Shown here piece after piece: positions 48,212-59,579 of a stretch of DNA of 64,000 nt (position 1 is its first letter; every line of letters begins with the position of its first letter). Where the stretch lies: NCBI GenBank assembly GCA_030762175.1, contig CM060833.1:7133001-7197000 (forward strand). The letters are read 5' to 3'. The DNA comes from Metallyticus violacea (taxonomy: Eukaryota; Arthropoda; Insecta; Mantodea; Metallyticidae). A program made the position numbers and the translations under genes. The notes beneath the pieces were generated by a model. That model was not told where the DNA came from. It made no database searches and worked only from the letters and a program-made list of their open reading frames with translations.

Positions 48212-49180
48212 AGGCCTGTTCAATAACGAATGAACATAATTTTTTTTGACAAAATACCATTTATTTTCTCATTTTTCAAAATTTTCATCTTTCTCAAAGT
48301 AGTCCCCGTTGTATGTAATGCATCTGTCCCAGAGTTTCTGTCAGTCTTCAAAGACATGTTGGAAACTCTTTTTTGACAAGTCCTTCAAAATCACCCCTGC
48401 AGCCTTCACCACTGCTTCTGGTGATGGAAAATGCCTCCCAAGAAGATGTTTATTCACAATGGGGAAAAGAATCATATGAGCCTAAATCTGGACAGTAGGG
48501 AAAATAACGTACACACTTCACGTTGGTCTTTTTGAGATTTTTAGAACAACATTTACAACATGTAGCAATACAGTACCCAACTTGTTGACGAGAATATGGC
48601 CTTTTGCATGTGTATGGCCTTATAGTTTTCTGGTTCTCTGTAATATTTCCAAGTATTGTGTATGCTGGTAAACCATTCCTTGAATATTGAAAAATAAGAT
48701 GACAGTAACTTTCCCAGCACAATCAACCATTTTTGCTTTTGTTGGTGTAGCTCATTATGGAGATTTCCACATAGAGCTTTGCTGTTCGAAATGATGTAGC
48801 CAAGTTTCAGCATCAGTGATTACTTTTGAAAGGAAATCTGCATGTTCCTGTACCTCATTTTGAACACTTTGAACTCATCATGTACAAACACCGCTCTGGT
48901 TGAAATTTCAGTTGCTAAAGTGTGGGTGGGACCCACTGAAATTTTAACAAACTTTAAAATTGTTCTTAATGTTATTCAATGACCTCTCTTACAATGATAC
49001 CAGCATTGTTAAGTTTTCTTCCACAGAGTACTAACTGGAACGCCAACTATTTTAAACTATCTTCAAGCTTACTATAAGGAACACATTAATTAATGTACAC
49101 TGCACGTCATCAAGTTGAGAATAGTCAGGATTTTTTGCCATGAGTATGGTTTTCTTTGAAATGTGACAATGCATTATACC
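48212..49180 (-). mobile_element. mariner-like element, family B copy 2 (dead)
   Basis: Minus orientation. It starts on + with GAGGCCTGTTCAATAACGAATGAAC (terminal region) and encodes, on the minus strand, FPYCPDLGSYDSFPH (third Asp kept) and the HTH region near 49,000. Its left end ends a few bases before a family-A mariner. Confidence 0.75.
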
Positions 49181-49183
49181 TCA

Positions 49184-50472
49184 TACAGAGATAGGTCCAT
49201 AAGTTTCTGGCCTCGCCGATAATTATTGCCTTCACAAAATCCTTTTCTGGCATTACAACTTATCTGTTAAATAATAATTGCAGCTGTAACTTCTGCTACG
49301 CTGTGTTCAGTTGTTCAGATATAGTTGCATAAAGAAGGCTATGTGTAGAAGATTGTGGCATGTTCAAAATGGAGTATCCAACTGTTATTAAGTTCTTTAC
49401 AAAAGGAGGACTTAGTCCAAATAAAATTAAACAGCGATTGGACGGTGTATATGGGGAAGCATCCCCTCATATTCTACAATAAAAGAATGGACCAAACTTT
49501 TTCGAATGGGTTGAGAAATCATTGAAGACAAAGAGAGTGCAGGTCACCCCTTGGAGGTGCTACTCCTGAAAACATCGTTCTTGTGCAAGGAGAAATTATG
49601 GAAGACCAGCAGCTCAAAGTTACAGAAATAGCAGCAAGGTTGCACCTTTCTAAAACATCAGTTCTTCGAATTATTCATAAATATTTTAACATGAATAAGG
49701 TTAGTGCAAGATGGGTGCCTAGACTTCTTTCATCAGTCCAAAAGCAGCAACGAGTCATCTGTTGTCAGGCATTTTTGAAGCTCTGCTGTGGCAACGAGAG
49801 AGAAATTCTGCAAACCATTGTTACAGGAGATGAAGCTATGGTCCTCTACTATGATCCCTTGTCCAATGGAGTGAGTGGTGTAAACCTGGCCAAGCACCGC
49901 CTCTAAAGGCCCAGGTCACTCAGTCAACCAAGAAGATCATGGCCACAATCTTTTGGAACTGTGAAGGAATACTCTTCATTGATTTCAAGGAGAGGAACAC
50001 CATAAAAATGGGAAGTACTATGTTGGCCTACTGCACAGACTACATACTTCATCAAAGAGAAAAGGCGAGGAAAACTGAATGGTGGTATGCACCTTCTTCA
50101 CGACAATGCGCCTGTGCACAAAGCTCATGTTGCAAAGGAAGTTGTGAAGAAATATGGCTTCAAGAAGATTGACCATCCATCCTACAGCCCAGTTATAGCT
50201 CCCAGTGACTATTTGCTCTTTTCAAAACTCAAGAAGGACCTTTGAGAAAGGAACTTTAAGTTAACGAAGAAGTGATGGATGCTGTTTATGTCCATTTTGC
50301 AGACAAGACTTGTGAGTATTTGGGGGTGGGGGGGGATTGAAATGATATTAATTGAAAGATGTGAGAAGTGTATTGCAATAAAGGGTAACTATATTAAAAA
50401 GTGAAATATAGTTTTTGTCTTTATCATACCTAGAAAATAGTTAGGCTGGAAACTTATGGACCTACTCTCGTA
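49184..50472 (+). mobile_element. mariner element, family A copy 2 (dead)
   Basis: Ends TACAGAGATAGGTCCATAAG and CTTATGGACCTACTCTCGTA form inverted repeats 1,289 bases apart. The + strand has MQGEIMEDQQLKVTEIAARL, the first Asp in TGDEAMVLYYDPL, and LLHDNAPVHKAHVAKEVV with the second Asp intact, but the third block reads YSPVIAPSD, losing the Asp, and frames are broken. Confidence 0.9.
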
Positions 50473-50738
50473 TATCACCTCCTAAGTGACAGCCCAGGAT
50501 AACATGCCTCAAAACAACTTGGCCTATATCCCAAAACGTATTTGTTACCAAACATATTTACATAGGAGATTTTTTGATAGTTTCGACCAACTCTGCATGC
50601 TGTGAACATGCATGACATCTTGTACAAATTCTGGTTCCAGTTAGCAGATAAATGAAAAGAGTCACTGAAATCTTTTAAAGTGCACCTTTGCTTTCTTCAA
50701 GTGAAATAAAGTGAGAGAATAAGTAAATAATCTCATAC

Positions 50739-50982
50739 CTTTCTGAGTTTTGCTGGAATACACCTCAGAGCATCTAGGGGCAGATGTCTAAGGGAAGAGG
50801 ACGGAATTAACGAAAAACTGAGTTCATCAAGACCTCCCAGAACACATCCAATGTCGTTCACCTGCGTCACTGTCCAGGTTGCAGGGCTGCCAAATGCTGA
50901 ACCATCAAGTGCCAGCATTGCCAAAGCTTCAAGTATGGATCTCGAGCAATTCTTTAATCTTCCAAGCGAAGCCGCTGCTTGC
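50739..50982 (-). CDS. mesothelin/stereocilin-like gene, exon 4 of those visible
   Basis: Acceptor CTTGATTATTAG, donor AAAG|GTATGAG. Starting in phase 2, it encodes QAAASLGRLKNCSRSILEAL, AMLALDGSAFGSPATWTVTQ, VNDIGCVLGGLDELSFSLIP and then DALRCIPAKLRK. The W-T..Q..DIG.VLGGL.EL..S.IP repeat recalls the helical repeats of the mesothelin superfamily. Phase 0 out fits the terminal exon. GC content is well above the surrounding introns. Confidence 0.85.
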
Positions 50983-51094
50983 CTAATAATCAAGAATGGG
51001 CTGCAGTTAATTTTAATTTTATTATGGTCTGTCACCAATGCTAATGCAGTGAGGCCATTCAGCCCCTCTCCCAGAAGAGATGAAATGATGGACT

Positions 51095-52084
51095 GACTTA
51101 TTTACTTCCTCGCTGACTCCCTCACTGATTTTAATTGCTGACTCATCGCTCACCATCTCACTCACAGAATCACTTGCCCATTCCTTCATTGATTCATTCA
51201 CTGACTGACATTACTCACTTTCCCATGCATTGATTTCTCACCAATTCACTCATTGACTCACCGACTGTTTCACCAACTGATGTACTCATTGACTGATTTA
51301 CTAATCCATCGACTCACTGAATCATTTACCCATTCACTCACTATCTCACAAATTTATTAATTTATTCACTGACTCACGTTTTTTCACTCACTGATTAATA
51401 AACACATTTATTGATATGTTGATTCACTTATTGTTCATTCACTGACTGACTCCTATACTTACTGACTCATTCATGCATTCACTGAATCACTTACCCATTC
51501 ACTCACTGGCTCACTGACTCATGTAATGACTTATTCACTAACCGAGTTACCGACTCACTAACCCATTCAATCACTAGCTGATTTATTTAATGATTTATTC
51601 ACTAACCGAGTGTCTCACTGAATCATTTACCCATTCCTTCATCGACTCTTTGATCACCCAGTGACTCACTGAATGACTTACCAACTCTAATCCATTCACT
51701 CACTGTCTCATTCACTCACAAATGTATTAAGTTATTCTCTGATTCACTTCTTCTGAATAATAAATGCATTTATTGATACATTGACTCATTATCGTTCACT
51801 TACTGACTGACTCCTCCTTTACTTGCTGACTCATTCACGCACTCACTGACTCATGTAATGACTTATTCACTAACCCATTCATTCACTATGTCATTTACTT
51901 ACTGACTTATTTATTCACTCATGGAACTATATTAATTTACTAACTGACTCACTTATTCACTGACAGGCTCCTTGTTCATTAACTTTCTGACTCATTCACT
52001 AACCGAGTTACTGACTCACAAACTCACTCAGTGATTCACTACTAATTTACTCATACTCAGTAACTGAATCACTCACTCACATAC
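51095..52084. repeat. degenerate simple-sequence array (CACTGACTCATT-like)
   Basis: About 1 kb built from scrambled tetra- to dodecamer words (ACTC, ACTG, ATTC, ACTGACTCATTCACTC). No fixed period is visible. Two longer stretches recur: ATAAACACATTTATTGATATGTTGATTCACTTATTGTTCATTCACTGACTGACTCC at 51,398 and a similar one at 51,758. The array ends at the splice donor at 52,084. Confidence 0.85.
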
Positions 52085-52230
52085 TTGTAGGCTGAAGGAT
52101 GAATTCTTCCTATTTCGGATCGATTAAAACCACAAAGGATGTGTTGCATTGCACGTAGGTCGTAATAGGTGAAATCTTCTGGTTCTTTCGCGGTCCACGT
52201 ATTGCGCAAATGTTCAGCCAGGGCCGATAT
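52085..52230 (-). CDS. mesothelin/stereocilin-like gene, exon 3 of those visible
   Basis: Acceptor AATTGTTCCAG, donor CAA|GTATGTGAG. In phase 0 it encodes ISALAEHLRNTWTAKEPEDF, TYYDLRAMQHILCGFNRSEI and GRIHPSAY plus a split Lys codon. The L...ILCGF....I..I.P..Y motif is the recurrent repeat signature (L...CGL....I..L.P) of otoancorin and stereocilin-type proteins from memory. The 146-base length gives phase 2 out, matching the next exon. Confidence 0.85.
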
Positions 52231-52495
52231 CTGGAACAATTCGTAACAAAATTCACAGTTGCCATGCTTGAGCTAATTGAGATCACTCTAAAACTATTGG
52301 AAATAAAATATCCCCGTCGATTTCAAATTAAAGACCTGAGATATATGTTGAAACTGTTTAGCAATGTTACTTCATATAGCCAAATTTCAAGTGGTACTGT
52401 AACATTGGCGCCAGTGGAGCATACTGTCGGACTGAATAGTACAGGATTAGAGTGATATACAATTGGGAAGGGATCTGGCATCCTAGATTTTTTTT

Positions 52496-52712
52496 TTTTT
52501 TTTGAGTAGTGTTTAACGCCCGTTTTCACTACTGAGGCACCACAGGCGGTGGACACTGATGATACGTGAGATGAAATAATATATTGGGAAAGGATGGTTT
52601 TTTTTTTAAGGAAGGAAGCGCTCCAGGCCTAAATTTAGGTACCTCCCCGGCATTTGCCAGTTACGAAGAGTGAGGAAAACCTGGAAAAAACCCCAGTCAG
52701 GGAGGACGTTCT
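52496..52712 (-). mobile_element. SINE-A, minus orientation, 5'-truncated
   Basis: T run, GTAGTGTTTAACGCCCG, GGCGGTGGACACTGATGATACGTGAGATG, AAGGAAGGAAGCGCTCCAGGCC, CCAGTCAGGGAGGACG, then unrelated sequence. The tRNA-derived head is absent. Confidence 0.9.
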
Positions 52713-52957
52713 TGGATGCCCAATCATATTCGTACAATGTTGCCAGGCCAGGCTGTTATCTGAGATTTCATATATGATGTACTTTACTTAAAAATGTTCC
52801 AATTTCACTTAAAATGCTCTACTAGGAAAGCAGAGGGCCGCATTTCTGAATACACATGTCGAAAAGCATGTTTTTAGCTATAAGATTTCATTCAATCATT
52901 TAAATATTTCCTTGTTTTAGCAATAATGGAACCAATAAAAGTTCACACTTGCATAAA

Positions 52958-53243
52958 ACCGTTACGGGTACCCGAGGTCGTTAAGGCGCGAACTCGTGAG
53001 CGGGAGGTCTGGGGTTCGAATCCCGCCAGAACCGTCCTCCCTGACTGAGGTTTTTTCCAGGTTTTCCTCAGTCCTCATAAATGGCAAATGCCGGGGAGGT
53101 ATCCTAAACTTAGGCCTGGAACATTTCCTTACTAAAATAAAAATATCCTTTCCCAATATATCATTTCATCTCATGTATCACCATTGCCCACCGCCTATGG
53201 TGCCTCAGTAGTAAAAACGGGCGTTAAACACTAATAAAAAAAA
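52958..53243 (+). mobile_element. SINE-A, full length
   Basis: ACCGTTACGGGTACCCGAGGTCGTTAAGGCGCG, B box GGTTCGAATCCC, then the body to AAAAACGGGCGTTAAACACTAATAAAAAAAA. A short ACTTGC repeat flanks it (52,947 and 53,243). Confidence 0.93.
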
Positions 53244-53432
53244 CTTGCTTAATAAGTCCGTTATTTGCCACACCAGGTCAGACCTGCTGATAAATCCAGG
53301 GTTCTGATTTAGCCTTAAGAAACTAACGTGATCCGACCTTTTTAATTTAGTTGTGATTTTTCCTGTATCGTTTCCAATATGTCTGGAGTCAGTGCTTGTG
53401 GCACCAAAAGAAATCCTAAGGTCAACCTCGAA

Positions 53433-53900
53433 GTACGAGGGTGGCTTGCTAGGTAAATTGTTTGCTTTTAAAGAGAACAGCTTCACTCTTTTAACGTTCT
53501 TTATTTTTCGACATAGTTCCCTGGAAGTGCTCCAACGTTCCTCCAGGTTCATAGTTCCATCGTGGAAGTGGAATGCTTTGAGACCCTCAAAATAGTCGTT
53601 TACCTCCTGTATGACATCTTCGTTTATGTCCAGCCAAAAGAGTTTCGGGAACAGAAGATAAACCAAGGGAGCGAGATCAGGCGAATAGGGGGATGCGGAA
53701 GCATTTCAAGTCGTAATTCGATCACCAGCGTATTGTTATCAGGAAGCAGATTCTTCTTTTTGGCGATTACAGGACTTTTTTCCCCTATCCCTGTCTCCAA
53801 TCCCTTCAAAAGTGACAAGTAGTACTGTGGTAATGTGATGGTGCACCATCCTGTTAGAAGTAAAATTCCTCATTTCCATAGAGTGTATGAATGGCGGGTA
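53433..53900 (-). mobile_element. mariner remnant, third subfamily (3' half)
   Basis: The terminal-repeat-like GTACGAGGGTGGCTTGCTAGG begins at 53,433. The minus strand reads YSPDLAPLVYLLFPKLFWLD, INEDVIQEVNDYFEGLKAF and NLEERWST, the C-terminus of a mariner with the third Asp kept. No N-terminal half. Confidence 0.7.
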
Positions 53901-54179
53901 AGACGGATGTGCGTTATCATGTTCAGGTACACTGGGCCAATTGATAATCTTGACTTCATTTGCTCATTGTTGATTTACCTGTCACATAACAACGCTATCA
54001 TAATGTATGTGAGTCACATCTGTTTACAAAACATCATACTACACATTACTGTTGTTTTTCGGTCCGAGGGCTGTTATATATAAAATGATCATAATTATTT
54101 TACAGGCATAATTTCTCGCAATAAAATTTAAGTATACTATATTTTGTTAACTTTGTGCGTAATGTACATATGCTACTAG

Positions 54180-54838
54180 TTTTATTGTTGTCACTTCCGA
54201 TTCCCGACAGTGAGAGGTGTGCAAGTTGAAACATGTTACTTTCGTCTAAAGCAAAATGGAGGTGACTCGAGATGAACAAATATGCTGTTCTGAAATTCTG
54301 TCTTCGTCTCAACAAACCTTCAAAGAGGGGAGTCAATCAATCTCAAAAGAAAGTGAACCCTGCGTTCCAATTTGTACTCTAACTGAAGAAAAGATTAACA
54401 CCGCTGCTGTCATTGTGAGAGATCGTTGAATAACATTAAGAACACTTTCAGAAATTCTGAAAATTTCACTGGGTGTCACCCACACGTTGATAAGTCAAAA
54501 TTTGTACGTGAGACGTGTTTGTGCACGGTGGGTTCTAAGACTTGAGTGCAGGTATGCATTCAGTTGAAGATGACGTTACAGGATGGTGTAGAGTTTGTTG
54601 TTTCAAAGGCATCGCTGCTGATGAAAGCTGTGTGTGGAAGTTTCCATGTGCCAACATCACAAAAAAAAATGTTTCTGTTTATAAAGTTATGGTTATATTA
54701 TTTTTCGAGGATTAGTTATCAGCTTGTGGTACCTGCCTACAAGGGGAATGCTTCAGAAGAGATGTCCTGAAAACTCTACAAAGCTATATCATATGCAAAA
54801 TGCCAAATGCCTCGATAATGCAAATGTTGTAGGTGAAT
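54180..54838 (+). mobile_element. mariner-like element, family B copy 3, 5' part
   Basis: GTCACTTCCGATTCCCGACAG, GTGCAAGTTGAAACATGTTAC, EEKINTAAVIVRDR and the following text match family-B copies 1 and 2. It is interrupted by a SINE-A. Confidence 0.75.
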
Positions 54839-54850
54839 ATCTCATAAAAA

Positions 54851-55139
54851 ACCGCCACGGGTGGCCGAGGTCGTTAAGGCACGGACTCGTGAGCGGGAGG
54901 TCTGCGGTTCGAATCCCGCCAGGACCGTCCTCCCTGACTGGGGTTTTTTCCAGGTTTTCCTCAGTCTTCATAACTGGCAAATGCCGGGGAGGTACCTAAA
55001 CTTAGGCCTGGAACGCTTCCTTCCTTAAAAAAAAAAATATCCTTTCCCAATTTATCATTTCATCTCATGTATCATCAGTGTCCACCGCCTGTGGTGCCTC
55101 AGTAGTAAAAACGGGCGTTAAACACTACTCAAAAAAAAA
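54851..55139 (+). mobile_element. SINE-A, full length, nested in family B mariner
   Basis: CCGCCACGGGTGGCCGAGGTCGTTAAGGCACGG (A box), GCGGTTCGAATCCCGCC (B box), the standard body, and GGGCGTTAAACACTACTC plus A tail. Flanked by ATCTCATAAAAA (54,839-54,850) and its repeat starting at about 55,140. Confidence 0.97.
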
Positions 55140-55400
55140 ATCTCATAAAAATTAATGTAAGAGCGTTTCCCTCACCCTCCATATGGTCCAGATTTAGCCC
55201 CATTAGACTTTTTCCTTTTACCCAAATTGAGGAAACATGGGAGGCATTTTCCATCATCAGAAGCACTGGTGAAGGCTGCGGAGTCGATTCTGAAGAGCAT
55301 GTCAAACAACGGTTTTCGTCATGTGTTTGAAGACTAGCAGAGATGCATTGCACCCAAAGGGGGCTATTTTAAGAAAGGTTATAAAAATTCTACGTATGAG
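55140..55400 (+). mobile_element. mariner-like element, family B copy 3, 3' part
   Basis: Resumes with TCTCATAAAAATTAATGTAAG...CCTCCATATGGTCCAGATTTAGCCCC, then TCATCAGAAGCACTGGTGAAGGCTGCGGAG, as in the uninterrupted copy at 47,150-47,310. Confidence 0.75.
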
Positions 55401-55444
55401 CAAGAAATTGAGTTAGGAAAATTTGGACCAATTAGAAGAAAATG

Positions 55445-55850
55445 TGTGATGATTTTTTCCTGAAGAATTTTACTGAAGATGAAACATGGTTTCACCACTA
55501 TACCCAGAAACTAAACAACAGTTTATGCAATGAAAGCATAGAGGTTCCCCCTACCAAATATGTGTTAGTCAGCCAGAAAAGTCGTGGTAACCATTTTTTG
55601 CGATTCAGACAATGTTCTGCTGTTGGAATCACGCCAAATAAGTGCGCCATCATTACCGAAACCTGCAGTTCTACAGTGCAATAGTTACACGAGACCATCA
55701 GGAAGAAACGGCATGGAAAGTGAAAGTGGCGAACGTGTTTCCTGTTCACGATAATCCCAAAAAGCAAGAAAGAACTATTACGAAGAATTGTGGGTACTTG
55801 GAACTTAAACATCCACTGTATAGTCCAGGTCTGGCCCCCCAAAAAGGCGA
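55445..55850 (+). mobile_element. mariner remnant, further copy
   Basis: FTEDETWFHHYTQKLNNSL (first Asp block GDETW.HHY) and, in a later frame, LELKHPLYSPGLAP (third block, Asp changed to Gly). It ends just before the exon at 55,900. Confidence 0.65.
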
Positions 55851-55899
55851 GTTTCGCTGTCAGTTTTCATTTTCATGCTCAAGTAGATCAGAAAATCAC

Positions 55900-56055
55900 C
55901 TGTTTATAATTGAGGTCGTGGTACTTGCCGAAAGCCGTGATGGTGTCCAATTCAGTCAGTTGAAGTTTGGACATGTCTTCAGGAGGTATGCCTTGTATCA
56001 CCCAGCCCATCTGCTGCAGCACTTTGTCTGGTACACTCCCTGGATCGCCATATGC
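55900..56055 (-). CDS. mesothelin/stereocilin-like gene, exon 2 of those visible
   Basis: Acceptor GTACTTACTCAG, donor AAACAG|GTGATT, 156 bases in phase 0 to 0. It encodes AYGDPGSVPDKVLQQMGWVI, QGIPPEDMSKLQLTELDTIT and AFGKYHDLNYKQ. The pattern QMGWVIQGIP.EDM..L.L.E.D.I..FG resembles the short helical repeats of the superfamily. The next exon continues in frame (YKQ|ISALAEHL). Confidence 0.85.
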
Positions 56056-56059
56056 CTGA

Positions 56060-56550
56060 GTAAGTACATTGATATTTTAATAATGCTTTTAGTACATTAA
56101 AAATACAGAACAGTACAGTGTGGGAGGGGGTTCATTCCAAATTCTTCAATATTCACACACACACACGTATATATGTGTGTATGTATGTAACATTTTAACA
56201 TCAACTCCCGAACGTTCCGGAAGAAGCACATTGTTGACACCTGCCGGTGCACAGCTAAAAAGGATTTGTTACACCGAACAATGAATTAAAAATGTCATCT
56301 CGAGACCTGCAGAGCAACAGCTGATCGAACTGCTGTCAACGATACACACTCACCGAGGGGGGGAAAAGTTTGTAATTTTTAAGTTTAAAGCTAATTTTGA
56401 GTGGAGTTATGGATATGTACATTGGTAAATGTGGTTAATTATTTTCTTGGATGCATTAGTTAAGAGTTTGAATGCCTGGTCCCTACTTATCTCTACGTTA
56501 TAGGCTGACAATGCGTTTTATCCCACTTGAGGGTGTTACCGCGCTGAACA
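56060..56550. other. intron, short CA/TG microsatellite only
   Basis: Contains CACACACACAC at 56,154-56,164 followed by TGTGTGTATG. Nothing else recognised. Confidence 0.4.
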
Positions 56551-56639
56551 CGAGCGTAAACATTAAAAGATGTCTTATTGCTTTATTGCGTCACTTCCTT
56601 TTGAAAACTGGTGCTCTTTCTGTTTGGAACGAACAATAA

Positions 56640-57680
56640 TGGCTAGTTTTTCATTTTATCACTAAGTTCAGTTTAAATCATGCCTCTGAGTACTGAAACG
56701 TTGCCATGACTGTTGCCCTGATTGATGGACGCAGTCTCCGTTACGCCGCTTACAACCATACATGCTCCTTATACCACGGTGCCAGGGGCTATGAAACGGT
56801 TCCGAGAAACGCAGAGGTATTCCAGAAAAGGAAGACTGCGTCCGGAGATGGTAGCTTTCTGGTCTATCAGGTTCTAAGAAACCGTCATACAACAACCGTT
56901 GAAGCTGGGAATCGTTTACAATGTGTGCGAGAGGACAGTTGGAGAATAAGATCTTCAGTCAGAGGACCTGCTGCTATGTCACCAGTACAGGCCAAACAGT
57001 CGTCACCGCACCCAATGGACTATGCAGCACTGGGTTCTCCCTGAAATCTGTAGAAGGCAGGGAAAGAGTCTGCAGATGACCTGGAGAGCTGTACGCAGAG
57101 TGCACATTCTCCGAAAGAACACATTGGGCTGAGGTTCCGAGATAGTATGGAGGTATCTCTAGGGAGGACCGAACCGCTTTACTGTTCATCGAGAACAGTA
57201 GCCTCAACACTCACCGCTATATCAACAAGGTTGTCGCCGATCACGTCGTGCGCTATGCTCCACTTGTTGGAGATGAATTCATACTCATGCACGACAATGC
57301 TCGTTTACACACATCGTATCTTGACGAAGTAGGGATTGTTCGTCTCTACTTTCTAGCTCGCAGTCCCGACCTAAACCCTATAGAACATCTCTGGGATAGG
57401 TTGGGTAGAAGCATCCAAGGCAGCAATCCTGTCCCGGAAACCTTACAGGGAATCCAAGAGGAACCGAACAGTATCACCAAAGAGGCCGTATTCGAAACCA
57501 TGTTCAAGAGAATGGCGGCCGTAATTAAGACTAGAGGGGACACACCAGATATTGTTATTTTTAGGTGACGGAGTTGTGGGCTCAAACATCGTTTCCATTT
57601 AGTGATGTTTATTGGACAAATATTGAGCATAAAAGTTAAGTGAAAAATGTGACAGAAAGTGTACATCTTATGTTTACCTC
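56640..57680 (+). mobile_element. Tc1-like transposon (DD34E type), dead
   Basis: Frames in order: VLRNRHTTTVEAGNRL (HTH region), GPAAMSPVQAKQSSPHP (paired-like region), then VGDEFILMHDNARLHTSYL and LARSPDLNPIEHLWDRLGRS. HDNAR.H and SPDLNPIEH.WD are diagnostic for the second Asp and the catalytic Glu of Tc1 elements. Frameshifts break the ORF. The HDN and PIEH residues are intact, so decay is moderate. Ends not resolved. Confidence 0.85.
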
Positions 57681-58063
57681 AAAATTGATAAAAACAAGCG
57701 CAACTTGATCTGTTACAAGTTCATTAAAATATCATCTTTAAAATCGGAATGTTTGCGACAATGTTATTTCTGAAATTACTTCGAAATTTGCATTTAAACT
57801 TTATAATTAGTAATGATTGAGCGATCGGTTCATTTTTGCCAGTGTGTGTAGTTGATCAAAGACGTTCCGCCGCTTTTTTCGCGATGCGTAAATTTCAATG
57901 TTGACAGCAAATTAAGTTAAGGCGAGAAGAATTATTACCGAAAGTTAGACTGTTAAACTTGTGGGTAAAAAGTTTCCTAGTGTTATCCAAAATTTCCAAA
58001 AGCGCGGTCAAACATCACCACCCAAAAATTATTATACCTACAAACACAACATAATTTGACAAA

Positions 58064-59337
58064 CAAAGGGTGGTCCATAAGTTTAGGGCCTAACCATTTT
58101 TAGATATCATAAAGACAAAAACTATATTTTACTTTTCAATATAGTTACTCTTTATTGCAATACACTTCTCACATCTTTTAATTAACATTTCAACCCCCAT
58201 CCCCACCCCAAAATAGTCAGAAGTCTTATCTGCAAAATGGGCATAAACAGCATCCATCACTCCTTCGTCACACTTAAATTTCCTTCCTCGAAGATCCTTC
58301 TCGAGTTTTGAGAAGAGGAAATAGTCACTGGGAACTGAATCTGGGTTGTATGGTGGATGGTCGATCTCCTTAAAGTCATATTTCTTCACACCTTCCTTTG
58401 CAATAAGAGCTGTGTGCACAAGCGTGAAGAAGGTGCACACCATCACTCAGCTTTCCTCGCCTTTTCTCTTTGATGGAAGCACGTGGTCTGTGCAGTAGGC
58501 CAGCATAGTACTCCCCATTTACTGTGGTGTTCCTCTCCTTGAAGTCAATGAAGAGTATTCCTTCACAGTCTCAAAGGATTGTGGCCATGATATTCTTGAT
58601 GATTGAGTAACCTTGGCCTTTAGAAGCGGTGCTTCACCAGGTTTACGCCTGCCACTGCATTGATTCTCTTTTGGACAAGGGATCATAGTAGCGTACCATA
58701 GTTTCATCTCCTATAACAATGTTTGGCAAAACTTCTGTTTCGTTTCCACGGCAGAGCTCCAAAAATGCCTAACAACAGATGACTCGTTGCTACTTTTTGA
58801 CTGAGGAAAGACGTCTAGGCACTAACCTTATTCATGTTTAAATGTTCATGAATAATTCGAAGGACTGTTGTTTTAGAAAGACCCAACCTTGCTGCTATTT
58901 CTGTAACTTTGAGCCGCCAGTCTACCATAATTTCTCCTTCCACAAGAGCGAGCGATGTTTTCAGGAGTGATCACCTTCAAGGGCCGACGTGCATGTTCAT
59001 CGTCTTCAATGCTTTCTCGATCCATTCGAAAAAGTTTAGCCCATTCTTTATGGTAGAATATGAGGGGATGCTTCCCCATACATACCGTCCAATTGCTGTT
59101 TAATTTCATTTGGAGTAAGTCCTTTTTTTATGAAGAACTTAATAACAGCTCGACACTCCATTTTGAACATGTCACAATGTTCTGCACATAGCCTTCTTTA
59201 TGCAACTATATCTGAACAACTGAACAGTTACAGCTACAATTATTTACTTAACAGATAAGGTATGACACCAGATAAGAATTTTGTGAAGGCGATAATCCTT
59301 ATCGGCGAGGCCGGAAACTTATGAATCTACCCTCGTA
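58064..59337 (-). mobile_element. mariner element, family A copy 3 (dead)
   Basis: Inverted-repeat ends: CAAAGGGTGGTCCATAAGTTTAGGGCC on the left, GGCCGGAAACTTATGAATCTACCCTCGTA on the right. The minus strand encodes FRMDRESIEDDEHARRPLKV and, toward the end, FKEIDHPPYNPDSVPSDYFL, FSKLEKDLRGRKFKCDEGVM. The second Asp block reads TFFTLVHTAL, so LLHDN is lost. Confidence 0.9.
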
Positions 59338-59377
59338 ACTTCAACGGGGCGAAAAGTATGCCGCATCTTCGGCGATG

Positions 59378-59572
59378 TCGGTCCTGATGGCGTAGTGCAA
59401 TAACGGACAGGGTTGATGGATTTTTAGGACATAAAAATCCTAAATATGGCTTCCTTCAGTAGGTAAGTAAAGCCGTGGGTCCGTGTCGTGGATTTACAGC
59501 ACGTAAAAGGACTTCAAGTCTGAAATAAGAGGTCTCTGAGCAAAATTTCAGGCTCTGAATTGAATTGAACCA
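59378..59572 (+). mobile_element. SINE-B, divergent copy
   Basis: GGTCCTGATGGCGTAGTGCAATAACGGAC head, AAAATCCTAAATATGGCTTCCTTC body, GAAATAAGAGGTCTCTGAGCAAAATTTC and truncation after GCTCTGAATTGAATTG. Confidence 0.8.
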
Positions 59573-59579
59573 AATACTA

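Noticed and set aside
51095..52084. CRISPR-like or direct-repeat array
   Set aside because: No constant repeat/spacer structure; the words are scrambled, and the genome is eukaryotic.
53205..53666. 153-codon minus-strand gene
   Set aside because: The frame spans the C-terminus of a mariner, its terminal repeat and unrelated flank including part of a SINE; it is transposon debris.
54855..54930. tRNA gene (A box and perfect B box)
   Set aside because: The same sequence heads SINE copies at 52,958 and 60,892 with a common non-tRNA body, A tail and target duplications; it is a tRNA-derived SINE head.
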